This document shows, in pieces, positions 1 to 7,791 of a DNA stretch of 9,633 bases. This stretch comes from Flavobacteriaceae bacterium (GTDB lineage: Bacteria; Bacteroidota; Bacteroidia; Flavobacteriales; Flavobacteriaceae). The position numbers were made by a program, and so were the translations under genes. Numbering within the stretch: position 1 is the stretch's first letter; every line of letters begins with the position of its first letter. Location: assembly GCA_947377425.1 (NCBI GenBank), contig CANCFZ010000081.1:1-9633 (forward strand). Direction: 5' to 3'. The notes below the pieces were generated by a model, which saw nothing but the letters and a program-made list of their open reading frames with translations, made no database searches and was not told the origin of the DNA.

Positions 1-1114
1 TTCCTGTTATACCATTTGTTGATGGACTTACCAAAACTCCTGGTATATCATTCTGACAATAAGGCCCTAATGCTGTAAACGTTGGAAGTGTACCGGTTAC
101 GGTAACATTCATTATAGCTGTAGTAGCACATTGTCCTGCTGTTGGTGTAAAAGTATAAGTCTGTGTTCCTACAGTTACAGTTGAAATTGTAGCTGGTGAC
201 CAAGTTCCTGTTATTCCATTTGTTGATGGACTTACCAAAACTCCTGGTATATCATTCTGACAATAAGGTCCTAACTGTGTAAACGTTGGAAGTGTACCGG
301 TTACGGTAACATTCATTATAGCTGTAGTAGCACATTGTCCTGCTGTTGGTGTAAAAGTATACGTTTGTGTTCCTACTGTAGCTGTTGAAATTGTTGCTGG
401 TGACCAAGTTCCTGTAATTCCATTTGTTGATGGACTTACCAAAACTCCTGGTATATCATTCTGACAATAAGGTCCTAACTGTGTAAACGTTGGAACTATT
501 AGTGAAGTAATCGTGACATCCATTGTTGCTGTTGTAGCACATTGTCCCAAAGCTGGTGTAAAAGTATACGTTTGTGTTCCTACAGTTACAGTTGAAATTG
601 TTGCTGGTGACCAAGTTCCTGTAATTCCATTTGTTGATGGACTTACCAAAACTCCTTGTATATCATTCTGACAATAAGGTCCTAACTCAGTAAACGTTGG
701 AACTACCGGTGCCTTAATCGTAACACTCATTGTTGCTGTAGTAGCACATTGTCCAGCTGTTGGTGTAAAAGTATAAGTCTGTGTTCCTACTGTTGCAGTT
801 GAAATTGTAGCTGGTGACCAAGTTCCTGTTATACCATTTGTAGATGGACTTACCAAAACTCCTGGCATATCATTCTGACAATAAGGTCCTAACTGTGTAA
901 ACGTTGGAACTACCGGTGCCGTAATCGTAACATTCATTATAGCTGTAGTAGCACATTGTCCAGCTGTTGGTGTAAAAGTATAAGTCTGTGTTCCTACTGT
1001 TAAAGTTGAAATTGTTGCAGGTGACCATGTCCCAGTAATTCCATTTGTTGATGGACTTACCAAAACTCCTGGTATATCATTCTGACAATAAGGCCCTAAT
1101 GCTGTAAACGTTGG
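1..1114 (-). repeat. In-frame tandem repeat array, 204/207-bp units, at least 6 copies
   Basis: Reading the minus strand, units begin at the Pro codon of PTFT: 1114-908, 907-701 and 700-494 (207 bp each), 493-290 and 289-86 (204 bp each), and 85-1 (cut by the edge). Adjacent units are very similar; I count roughly 8 differences over 204 bases between the fourth and fifth. The 3-bp length change lies in the linker, whose variants are ITAPVV, IKAPVV, ITSLIV and VTGTL. All unit lengths are multiples of three, so gain or loss of a unit would keep the frame. Each unit encodes one two-cysteine beta-rich module. Confidence 0.95.
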
Positions 1115-2650
1115 AGTGACATTTGGAGTAATTGTAACTGTAATAGTTGCAGTAGCATTAGAGCATGGAGGAGTTCCTGTAACCGTATAAGTATAAACTC
1201 CTGCAGCATCAATTGCTGGGTTAAAAATTCCTGTTCCACTATTTAAAACTGGAGACCAAACTCCACCAGCTTGAGGAGTTCCTCCTAAGCTTCCAAATAA
1301 ATCTTGACTTGGATCATTTGAACATAATGCCAATGAACCATTAGTTCCTGCATTTGCTTTTGGAATAACGGTTACATTAATAGTAGCTGTAGCATTTCCA
1401 CATGGAGCAATACCAGAGACCGTGTAAGTATACGAACCAGAAGAATCAAAAGCTGGATTAAATACTCCTGTTCCACTTGCTAAAACTGGAGACCAAACTC
1501 CGCCAACTTGAGCCGTTCCTCCCAAAAGTGTAAATAAATTTTGAGAAGGAGCATTACTACAAACCGTCAATGAATTATTAGTTCCTGCATTTTTAGGATC
1601 AGAAATTACAATTGTAACTGTTGATGAACTTGGTGCACAAACTAAATTATTAACTGTATAAGTAAAAACATAAGGACTTCCGGCAGCTGTCATTGTTGAG
1701 ACATCAACAGTTCCTAAATTGCCATTTGTAGTTGTTATTGAACCAGTCCATACTCCTGTCGTGTCTGGTGTGCCTCCTAAACTATCAAATAAATTATGAA
1801 TTGGATTACCCACAATTTGATTAGAACAAATCTGAAGAGAGCCATTAGTTCCAGAGTTATTTGGTGATGATAGCGTTACTGCTACTTCTAATCGAGTAAT
1901 ACTTTCACATGGTGGATCCAATGTTGTAGCAAAATAACTTTGTCCATTAACTAATGGCGTAGAAACATCCAATGGAATTGCAGAAGATGATGTAGAGTAC
2001 CAATTATTTACTCCACTTGCGGCCAAATTTGCTACAGTAGGTGGATTCGATATATCATTACAAAATGTTTGATTGGAACTACCTGTTGGAACTGGAACAA
2101 CTCCTACATTAACAAAAACTGACAATCTTGAGGTTTGGCATCCTGTAATTGGGTTTGTTTGACTTGCATAATAGATAGTGTTATCATTGACAACATTAGT
2201 TGAAGCCAAAGGCAAACCTCCAGTCGGCGTTGTGTACCATTGAATGTTATTTCCAGTAGCAATTAGACTTGCAATTGTAGCTTGTGAAGAGTTATCAACA
2301 CAAACTCCTTGAAAATTTTGACCTGTTGGAGCAGAATATATAGTAACGACAACCTGTTGTCTGACACCACACGAACCTGAGTTATCATCTGCAAAATAAT
2401 CTTCGCCATTAACTAATCCTGTTGATGAAGTCAATGGAGTTGTTGAAGTAGCCGTAGCATACCAAACCACTCCATTTCCATTATTTGTAGCTACTAAACT
2501 GGCTATCGTTGAAGATTGAGTATTACAAAACGTTTGTGTTGCATTAACAACTGTAGGACACTGCGAAAACCCTTTACTTAATCCAAGGAGTAAGAAAAAG
2601 AATAGGTAAAATTTATTTAACTTTTTTTTACCGAGTATATTTTTTATCAT
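1..2650 (-). CDS. Large secreted Ig-like repeat surface protein, N-terminal part (C-terminus beyond left edge)
   Basis: An open frame of 883 codons runs from an ATG at 2650 to the window edge without a stop. Residues 1-30 are a signal peptide: a Lys-rich start, a hydrophobic run around FYLFFFLLLG, and an end at GFSQ. Three modules follow (about 31-107, 110-182, 187-262) with the WYxT...PL...LVNGxxYFA pattern of CHU_C-associated Ig-like domains (Ig_7). Three modules of about 80 residues (266-512) have the pattern AGTNGSL..CSN....LF..LGGTP..GGVWSP. From residue 513 there are at least six near-identical modules containing GPYCQND, NGITGTWSP, TYTFTP and GQCATT. Nearly every complete module has two Cys, suggesting one disulfide each. 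Proteins of this build in Flavobacteriia usually end in a type IX secretion sorting domain and act as adhesins or gliding-associated surface proteins; that end is not visible, so secretion route and role are inferred. The start is chosen because the signal peptide begins there. Confidence 0.85.
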   Translation of the reverse strand, partial: MIKNILGKKKLNKFYLFFFLLLGLSKGFSQCPTVVNATQTFCNTQSSTIASLVATNNGNGVVWYATATSTTPLTSSTGLVNGEDYFADDNSGSCGVRQQVVVTIYSAPTGQNFQGVCVDNSSQATIASLIATGNNIQWYTTPTGGLPLASTNVVNDNTIYYASQTNPITGCQTSRLSVFVNVGVVPVPTGSSNQTFCNDISNPPTVANLAASGVNNWYSTSSSAIPLDVSTPLVNGQSYFATTLDPPCESITRLEVAVTLSSPNNSGTNGSLQICSNQIVGNPIHNLFDSLGGTPDTTGVWTGSITTTNGNLGTVDVSTMTAAGSPYVFTYTVNNLVCAPSSSTVTIVISDPKNAGTNNSLTVCSNAPSQNLFTLLGGTAQVGGVWSPVLASGTGVFNPAFDSSGSYTYTVSGIAPCGNATATINVTVIPKANAGTNGSLALCSNDPSQDLFGSLGGTPQAGGVWSPVLNSGTGIFNPAIDAAGVYTYTVTGTPPCSNATATITVTITPNVTPTFTALGPYCQNDIPGVLVSPSTNGITGTWSPATISTLTVGTQTYTFTPTAGQCATTAIMNVTITAPVVPTFTQLGPYCQNDMPGVLVSPSTNGITGTWSPATISTATVGTQTYTFTPTAGQCATTATMSVTIKAPVVPTFTELGPYCQNDIQGVLVSPSTNGITGTWSPATISTVTVGTQTYTFTPALGQCATTATMDVTITSLIVPTFTQLGPYCQNDIPGVLVSPSTNGITGTWSPATISTATVGTQTYTFTPTAGQCATTAIMNVTVTGTLPTFTQLGPYCQNDIPGVLVSPSTNGITGTWSPATISTVTVGTQTYTFTPTAGQCATTAIMNVTVTGTLPTFTALGPYCQNDIPGVLVSPSTNGITG
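1115..1855 (-). repeat. Three diverged in-frame repeats of about 80 codons
   Basis: Three homologous modules begin with SGTNGSL (from 1855), AGTNNSL (from 1588) and AGTNGSL (from 1351), and run to residue 512 of the surface protein. They share CSN, an LF..LGGT segment and a tryptophan motif (GGVWSPVL in the second and third, GVWTGS in the first). The second and third also share SGTG.FNPA, YTYTV and PC.NATA. The second and third are clearly closer to each other than to the first. They are much more diverged than the neighbouring 204/207-bp array, so this is an older duplication. Confidence 0.8.
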
Positions 2651-2711
2651 AAGCCAAAACCTATTTTTAAGACAATTATTATTTATAAAATCCCACAAAG
2701 GATTCATTAAT

Positions 2712-2719
2712 CAAATAGA
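2712..2719 (-). promoter_or_regulatory. Possible -7 element for the surface repeat protein gene
   Basis: The 93-bp gap between the LysM gene stop and the surface-protein start contains TCTATTTG on the minus strand, one mismatch from the Bacteroidota -7 consensus TAnnTTTG. It would give a leader of about 55 bases. No TTG lies at the usual 19-22 base spacing; the nearest good one is about 30 bases upstream, in the end of the LysM gene. A weak hairpin (arms 2688-2693 and 2700-2705) sits between this element and the start codon. Cotranscription from the LysM gene cannot be excluded. Confidence 0.22.
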
Positions 2720-2743
2720 GCAGTCACATAAAAAATTATAATT

Positions 2744-5002
2744 TTAATTCAACACTTTAACAATATTATCAGTATCATGCTGAAGAATATAAAATCCATT
2801 ATTTGAATTATAACCTGATTTATTTATGTACTGAAATTTATATTTTAAACGCTCTGTTACATCTTCTTTTATTGAATTTTCAAATCCTTTATTCTGATAC
2901 AATCGCAACAAAGTATCAAAAGTTAAATCAAATCCTAATAAGAAATTCTGACTTCCTTGAACCAAATTCTTTTCATTAAATTTATCTAATTTTAAAGATT
3001 GTCCTAAAGAACTATAGGAAGGATACATCATTTTTAAAATATTAATTCTTATTGATGAAACCGTTTCGTAATTTGACAACAAAGAAGGCTCCAAAACTAC
3101 AATCTGAATTTGATAATCGATTGATTCATTCAACAATACATTAGTAGCGCTTATTATCATTCCGCTTTTATCGGTATCTAAAACAACATAATTTAGCTTG
3201 TTTTTAACTAACATTGGTCTTAACCCATCAGCATCTACAACATTTCTATCGGAAACTTTGACGAATTTTGCATCAGGAAATATTTGCAAAATTGAATTTT
3301 TACTATCAACCCTATTAGTGCTATTAACCACAATAATATTAGCATTTTTAGATTTCAAATAATTCAACATTTGCAATCTAATTTCAAATTCTGATGTAAT
3401 TCCAACATATAAATTTGAAATTCCATTTTCATTTGATACAAATTGACTGGTAATTACTGGAACATTCTTAGAACTTAAACTGGAAGCCGTTTGCATAGCT
3501 TTTTCGTTATAAAAAGGCATAAAAACTGCATTTGATTTACTCAAATCATCACCTTCTATTATATTTTTTACTACAGTTTCGTCAGATGAATTTTGCAATT
3601 CCGTCAATTTAACATCCACATTCAAATCAAGTGATTTTAAAGAATCTATGGCTTTTAACGCACCAGAATAAAATTCTAAATTATATCGAACAAACTCATC
3701 TTTAACTTTTTTAAAATCAGACGAGTCAGACAAATACTCTTTATATTTAACTTCATCAAAAGGCATAACAATTGCAACTTGTTTTTTTACCGACTTGTCC
3801 AAAGTTGAAGTTAAATCTTGATAATTATTTACTGTTTCAACAATCTTTTGAATAACCGGCTCTTTAGTGGTGATTTTCGCTTTTTCAGCAATAACAACCG
3901 TTGAAGCTACAACATTTGCACTCTTTGGCATTTTCACAATCATACCAATTTGAACTGCATCAACCAATTTAGGATTTAAAACTGTAAACTCAGAAACACT
4001 CATTCCAGCTTTTTTAGAAAGTCCGAAAAGAGTTTCTTTTGGCTGAACTTGATAATTCACATACTCTCCATTGAAATTAGATTTTGAAGATTTAACATCA
4101 ACTTTAGAATCTACAACTTTCACAACCAGAGCCTTTTCTTCAACTTCTTTTGAAACTATAACCTCAGCAATATCTTCTTTTCCTGTGTAAAATGAAGGAA
4201 TAGTGATTTTTTGTCCAATTTGAAGTCCTTTAACAATTTGTGGGTTTAAGTTTTCTAATTGCTCAATTGTAATTCCATATCTTTTTGAAAGTCCAAATTT
4301 AGTTTCTTTTGCCTCTACCAAATGATGTTTTGAATTTGACGAAGCAATAACCAACGAGCTGGCATTTGCAACAAATCCTTTTCTTGTTGGAATAGTCAAT
4401 CTTTGACCACTTTTAAGAACTCCATTTAATACTGTTGTATTGAATTTGGTTAACTCACCAACAGTTAGTTCATTTCTTTTGGAGATTCCATACAATGTTT
4501 CACCAGGCAAAACAACATATTCAAATTTTGAATCAAAATCTGTTGTAGCAGTTACTTTAGATAAATCTTGTATAAAACTAGTTGTAGCTCCATTAATTTT
4601 TAGTTTCTGACCAACTTGCAAACCAGCAACAATATTTGGATTTTTCTCCTCCAACTGTTGAACAGTTATTCCATATAATTTAGAAATTCCAAATTTTGTT
4701 TCTTTTGGCTGTACAACATGAATTAAATCATCTTGCTTTTTTTCGAGCGGAATATTTGAAACGTTTTGAACTGGCAAATTATTAGAATCGGCCATTGTTT
4801 TTGGAATAATTAAAACTTCTTTCTCCTTAATACCATTAACAGCATTTGGATTTAGTTTAATTATATCATAGGGAGTTATCTTATATTTTTGAGCAACTTT
4901 AGACAAAGTCTCACCACTAGAAACAACATGGTAAATGTTAGTCTGTTGTGAATACATTGTTTGAACAAAAGATAATATTAAAATTACCAATATTTTTCTC
5001 AT
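2744..5002 (-). CDS. Exported protein with five LysM domains and a C-terminal PBP1-like (type 1 periplasmic-binding) domain
   Basis: A 752-residue product starts at the ATG at 5002, which opens a clean signal peptide (MRKILVILILSFVQTMYSQ). An upstream in-frame ATG at 5059 would add 19 residues that hide this signal and overlap the glyA terminator, so I reject it. LysM domains lie at about residues 24-67, 94-136, 161-205, 226-269 and 317-359. Each shows the family pattern of a G/KET motif, a hydrophobic helix, (L)NP or N, and GQ-hydrophobic-IP. Domains 2, 4 and 5 share a KETxFGxSK signature. A linker rich in Val, Lys and Glu (about 275-310) separates domains 4 and 5. Residues about 405-745 resemble a type 1 periplasmic-binding fold (QVAIVMPF, FYSGALKAIDSL, VPVITSQF, a serial alpha/beta pattern). 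LysM binds peptidoglycan, so the protein probably sits on the cell wall in the periplasm. The PBP1-like half may sense a ligand or partner, as LpoA does for a penicillin-binding protein; that role is inference. Confidence 0.9.
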   Translation of the reverse strand: MRKILVILILSFVQTMYSQQTNIYHVVSSGETLSKVAQKYKITPYDIIKLNPNAVNGIKEKEVLIIPKTMADSNNLPVQNVSNIPLEKKQDDLIHVVQPKETKFGISKLYGITVQQLEEKNPNIVAGLQVGQKLKINGATTSFIQDLSKVTATTDFDSKFEYVVLPGETLYGISKRNELTVGELTKFNTTVLNGVLKSGQRLTIPTRKGFVANASSLVIASSNSKHHLVEAKETKFGLSKRYGITIEQLENLNPQIVKGLQIGQKITIPSFYTGKEDIAEVIVSKEVEEKALVVKVVDSKVDVKSSKSNFNGEYVNYQVQPKETLFGLSKKAGMSVSEFTVLNPKLVDAVQIGMIVKMPKSANVVASTVVIAEKAKITTKEPVIQKIVETVNNYQDLTSTLDKSVKKQVAIVMPFDEVKYKEYLSDSSDFKKVKDEFVRYNLEFYSGALKAIDSLKSLDLNVDVKLTELQNSSDETVVKNIIEGDDLSKSNAVFMPFYNEKAMQTASSLSSKNVPVITSQFVSNENGISNLYVGITSEFEIRLQMLNYLKSKNANIIVVNSTNRVDSKNSILQIFPDAKFVKVSDRNVVDADGLRPMLVKNKLNYVVLDTDKSGMIISATNVLLNESIDYQIQIVVLEPSLLSNYETVSSIRINILKMMYPSYSSLGQSLKLDKFNEKNLVQGSQNFLLGFDLTFDTLLRLYQNKGFENSIKEDVTERLKYKFQYINKSGYNSNNGFYILQHDTDNIVKVLN

Positions 5003-5027
5003 ATTTATATTTACAAGGTAAGGGTTA

Positions 5028-5059
5028 CTAAAATAAATATTTTTGTTTAAAATTAACAA
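5028..5059 (-). promoter_or_regulatory. Candidate promoter of the LysM/PBP1 gene
   Basis: On the minus strand a TTG (5059-5057) is followed after 21 bases by TATTTTAG (5035-5028), one mismatch from TAnnTTTG. Transcription would start near 5022, giving a leader of about 20 bases before the ATG at 5002. The TTG overlaps the U-tract of the glyA terminator, so the two units are packed with no spare sequence. The region is very AT-rich, so a chance match is possible. Confidence 0.4.
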
Positions 5060-5092
5060 AAAAACCTCCGTAGATTTTACACTACGAAGGTT
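5058..5092 (-). terminator. Rho-independent terminator of glyA
   Basis: On the minus strand an 11-bp stem (arms 5092-5082 and 5073-5063, with one G-U pair) encloses an 8-base loop and is followed by a run of U (5062-5058). It lies 27 bases after the glyA stop codon. The plus-strand side has no T-run, so it acts on glyA transcripts. It implies that the downstream LysM gene needs its own promoter or limited read-through. Confidence 0.88.
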
Positions 5093-5119
5093 GTTATTAA
5101 GATTGTTATTAACAATTTG

Positions 5120-6394
5120 TTAAAACACAAACATGGCTCTTTCACTCATCATATCATTCACTTCCTCAGCTACTTGCACTATAATTTCTTCATTCGTATG
5201 ATTCATTAATACTCTGTCGATGAAGTCAACAACGGTCTCCATGTCTTCTTCAACCAATCCTCTTGTTGTTATTGCAGGTGTACCAATTCGTATTCCTGAA
5301 GTTACAAATGGCGATTTGTCGTCAAACGGCACCATATTTTTGTTTACTGTAATTTCGGCTTTTACTAATGCGTTTTCAGCTTCTTTTCCTGTAATATTTT
5401 TATTTCTCAAGTCAATCAACATCATGTGATTATCCGTTCCTCCAGAAATTAAATTATAACCTCTTTTATTAAATGCTGCTGCCATTGCCTTAGCATTTTT
5501 TTGAACTTGAATGGCATATCTAAAAAACTCATCTGTCAAACATTCTCCAAAAGCAACTGCTTTAGCCGCAATAATATGCATTAATGGACCACCTTGATTT
5601 CCTGGAAAAACCGACATATCCAATATATGAGACATCATTCTTATTTCACCTTTTGGAGTAGTCAATCCCCAAGGGTTTTCAAAATCTTTACCCATCATAA
5701 TCATTCCGCCTCTTGGTCCTCGTAATGTTTTGTGAGTTGTAGTTGTTACAATATGACAATGCGGAATAGGATCATTCATCAATCCTTTAGCAATTAATCC
5801 TGCCGGATGTGAAATATCAGCTAACAATAAGGCTCCAACTGAATCTGCAATTTCTCTAAAACGCTTAAAATCCATGTCACGGCAATAAGCTGATGCACCT
5901 GCTATAATCATTTTAGGTTGCTCTTTAGTAGCGATTGCCTGAATTTTATCATAATCAAATTGTCCTGTTTCTGGTTCTACACCATAAAAACTTGGGGTAT
6001 ATAATTTTCCAGAAAAATTTACAGGAGAACCATGAGTTAAATGTCCACCATGAGACAAATCAAATCCTAAAATTTTATCTCCTGGTTGCAAACAAGCTGC
6101 AAATACTGCTGTATTGGCTTGCGAACCCGAATGCGGTTGTACGTTTGCATAGTCAGCTCCAAATAAAGCTTTGGCTCTGTCAATTGCTATTTGTTCTACA
6201 ATATCTACCACTTCACAGCCGCCATAATAACGTTTGCCAGGATAACCTTCAGCATATTTATTTGTTAAACAAGATCCTGCTGCTTCCATTACTTGGTCGC
6301 TAACAAAGTTTTCTGAGGCAATAAGCTCTATTCCATGTATTTGTCTGTCTTGTTCATCAAGAATTAAGTCAAAAATTTGTTCGTCGCGTTGCAT
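5120..6394 (-). CDS. glyA: Serine hydroxymethyltransferase
   Basis: This PLP enzyme converts serine and tetrahydrofolate to glycine and 5,10-methylenetetrahydrofolate in the cytoplasm, the main source of one-carbon units for purines, thymidylate and methionine. The 424-residue protein is full length for the bacterial family. Visible family motifs are IASENF near residue 25, the YAEGYPGKRYYGG segment (47-59), HSGSQAN (88-94), LSHGGHLTHGSP (113-124), DISHPAGL with Asp193 and His196 at the cofactor, and TTTTHKTLRGPRGG, whose Lys222 forms the PLP Schiff base. The start MQRDEQIFDL is the usual one in flavobacterial homologues. The gene is monocistronic by appearance: a -7 element lies just upstream, and an intrinsic terminator follows the stop. 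It diverges from fumarylacetoacetase across 113 bp, with no metabolic link evident. Confidence 0.98.
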   Translation of the reverse strand: MQRDEQIFDLILDEQDRQIHGIELIASENFVSDQVMEAAGSCLTNKYAEGYPGKRYYGGCEVVDIVEQIAIDRAKALFGADYANVQPHSGSQANTAVFAACLQPGDKILGFDLSHGGHLTHGSPVNFSGKLYTPSFYGVEPETGQFDYDKIQAIATKEQPKMIIAGASAYCRDMDFKRFREIADSVGALLLADISHPAGLIAKGLMNDPIPHCHIVTTTTHKTLRGPRGGMIMMGKDFENPWGLTTPKGEIRMMSHILDMSVFPGNQGGPLMHIIAAKAVAFGECLTDEFFRYAIQVQKNAKAMAAAFNKRGYNLISGGTDNHMMLIDLRNKNITGKEAENALVKAEITVNKNMVPFDDKSPFVTSGIRIGTPAITTRGLVEEDMETVVDFIDRVLMNHTNEEIIVQVAEEVNDMMSERAMFVF

Positions 6395-6422
6395 TTATTT
6401 TGATTTTTCGTTAAAAACTTTT

Positions 6423-6430
6423 CAAAATTA
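6423..6430 (-). promoter_or_regulatory. Probable -7 element of the glyA promoter
   Basis: The minus strand reads TAATTTTG, a full match to TAnnTTTG, giving a leader of roughly 20 bases before the glyA ATG. The upstream TTG triplets lie at spacings of 14 and 24 bases (6447-6445 and 6457-6455), neither ideal, so the -33 element is uncertain. The element overlaps no other gene and is about 10 bases from the -33 element of the divergent plus-strand promoter. Confidence 0.5.
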
Positions 6431-6440
6431 CGAAATATGT

Positions 6441-6470
6441 TTGTCAAATAAATTCAAAATGATATATTTG
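6441..6470 (+). promoter_or_regulatory. Promoter of the fumarylacetoacetase gene
   Basis: TTG at 6441-6443, a 19-base spacer and TATATTTG at 6463-6470 form a full match to the Bacteroidota primary sigma-factor pattern (TTG, about 19 bases, TAnnTTTG). Transcription would begin near 6477, giving a leader of about 30 bases that is A- and C-rich and has no Shine-Dalgarno sequence, as is usual in this group. It is the best-formed promoter in the window. Confidence 0.75.
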
Positions 6471-6507
6471 ATTACAAATTTTTCAACAACAAATCAACAA
6501 CCCAAAT

Positions 6508-7791
6508 ATGCCAAATTTAGCTAACGACCCAAGTAGAAAATCATGGATTACAGTTCCTGAAAATAGTGATTTTCCTATTCAAAACATTCCTTTTGGAGTC
6601 TTTTTAACCAAAGAAGATGTTATCACAATCGGAACCAGAATTGGAGATAGCGCTATCGATATGGGAGCACTACAACAATTAGGTTATTTTGAAGGAATCG
6701 AATTAACCGACGATATGTTCATGCAAGATACCTTAAACGATTTTATTTCCGATGGTAAAAAAACATGGCGACTTGTCCGAAATCGTTTAGCCGATTTATT
6801 CGACGAAAACAATCCTAAACTTAGAGATAATAAAGAACACAGAGAGTTCGTGATTTTTAATATTAGTGATATTGAAATGCTTTTGCCTGTACAAATTGGT
6901 GATTATACTGATTTTTACTCCAGTAAAGAACATGCAACTAATGTTGGCAAAATGTTTCGTGACCCTGCCAATGCTTTGTTACCAAACTGGCTTCACATTC
7001 CGGTAGGTTATCACGGTAGAAGTTCTACAATTGTTCCGTCAGGAATTCCAGTTCATAGACCGATGGGACAAACATTACCAAACGGAGAAACAACACCTGT
7101 TTTTGGACCTTCAAGATTAGTAGATTTTGAATTAGAAACTGCTTTCATTACAACAGATGCCAACATAATGGGTGAAAATATCCCAATTAATGAAGCCGAA
7201 GATTATATTTTCGGAATGGTTTTACTAAACGATTGGAGCGCAAGAGATATGCAAAAATGGGAATACGTACCACTAGGACCATTCTTAGCCAAAAACTTTG
7301 CTTCGTCAATTTCGCCTTGGATTGTAACGATGGATGCTTTGGAAGCTTTTAGAGTGAAAGGCCCAAAACAAGAACCAACACCTCTTCCCTATTTGCAACA
7401 AAAAGGAAAACACGCTTATGATATTAACCTTGAAGTTTATATCGAACCTGAAAAAGCTGAGGCGACTTTAGTTTCTAAATCTAATTTCAAATACATGTAT
7501 TGGTCAATGTGTCAACAATTAACACATCATACTTCTAACGGTTGTCGAGTAAATTCAGGTGATATGATGGGTTCTGGAACTATTTCTGGCTCAACTGAAG
7601 ATAGTTTAGGTTCTATGCTAGAATTAACTTGGAGCGGACAAAAACCTCTAAAATTAAATGACGGTTCGGAACGTAAATTCATCAATGATAATGATACTGT
7701 TATCATGAAAGGATATTGCCAAAATAGCTCAGTAAGAATTGGTTTTGGTGAGGTTTCTAGTAAGTTATTGCCACCTTTTGTTAGAAAATAA
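6508..7791 (+). CDS. fahA: Fumarylacetoacetase
   Basis: This cytoplasmic enzyme hydrolyses fumarylacetoacetate to fumarate and acetoacetate, the last step of phenylalanine/tyrosine degradation through homogentisate. The 427-residue product has the length of animal FAH and the same two-part build: an N-terminal SH3-like domain (about 1-120) and the FAH catalytic domain. Residues matching those known from mouse FAH are visible at a constant offset: metal ligands Asp135 (DYTDFY), Glu208 and Glu210 (DFELE) and Asp242 (NDWSARD); catalytic His142 (EHATNVG); Arg246, Gln249 and Lys262 (FLAKNFA); Thr358 (GSGTISG); and Glu372 (LELTW). The enzyme should therefore be active. The start follows a well-formed promoter by about 30 bases and matches the usual N-terminus with RKSW near residue 10. 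Other tyrosine-degradation genes are not in the window, so it appears to be a lone gene here. Confidence 0.97.
   Translation: MPNLANDPSRKSWITVPENSDFPIQNIPFGVFLTKEDVITIGTRIGDSAIDMGALQQLGYFEGIELTDDMFMQDTLNDFISDGKKTWRLVRNRLADLFDENNPKLRDNKEHREFVIFNISDIEMLLPVQIGDYTDFYSSKEHATNVGKMFRDPANALLPNWLHIPVGYHGRSSTIVPSGIPVHRPMGQTLPNGETTPVFGPSRLVDFELETAFITTDANIMGENIPINEAEDYIFGMVLLNDWSARDMQKWEYVPLGPFLAKNFASSISPWIVTMDALEAFRVKGPKQEPTPLPYLQQKGKHAYDINLEVYIEPEKAEATLVSKSNFKYMYWSMCQQLTHHTSNGCRVNSGDMMGSGTISGSTEDSLGSMLELTWSGQKPLKLNDGSERKFINDNDTVIMKGYCQNSSVRIGFGEVSSKLLPPFVRK

Noticed and set aside
1..1114. Regularly spaced repeats as a CRISPR array or non-coding satellite
   Set aside because: Units are 204/207 bp, nearly identical throughout, without unique spacers, and translate in one continuous minus-strand frame with protein-like variation.
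2550..2570. Cys31 of the surface protein as a lipoprotein anchor
   Set aside because: The preceding residues are Phe-Ser-Gln, and Gln at the -1 position does not fit a lipobox; cleavage before the Gln by the ordinary signal peptidase is more likely.
2688..2705. Hairpin between the LysM gene and the surface-protein gene as a terminator
   Set aside because: It is about 6 bp with a G-U pair and only a short mixed U/A tail, and it lies downstream of the only candidate promoter element; too weak to call.
5003..5059. Upstream in-frame ATG at 5059 as the start of the LysM protein
   Set aside because: It adds 19 polar residues before an otherwise perfect signal peptide and overlaps the glyA terminator and the candidate promoter.
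5220..5429. Plus-strand open frame antisense to glyA
   Set aside because: It lies wholly inside the well-conserved glyA coding sequence and its translation shows no family features.
5935..6303. Plus-strand open frame of 122 codons antisense to glyA
   Set aside because: It mirrors glyA codons, has a low-complexity His/Leu/Gln composition, and lacks any recognisable domain.
6457..6478. Imperfect AT-rich palindrome near the fumarylacetoacetase promoter as an operator
   Set aside because: Symmetry is broken at several positions and is expected by chance in sequence this AT-rich.
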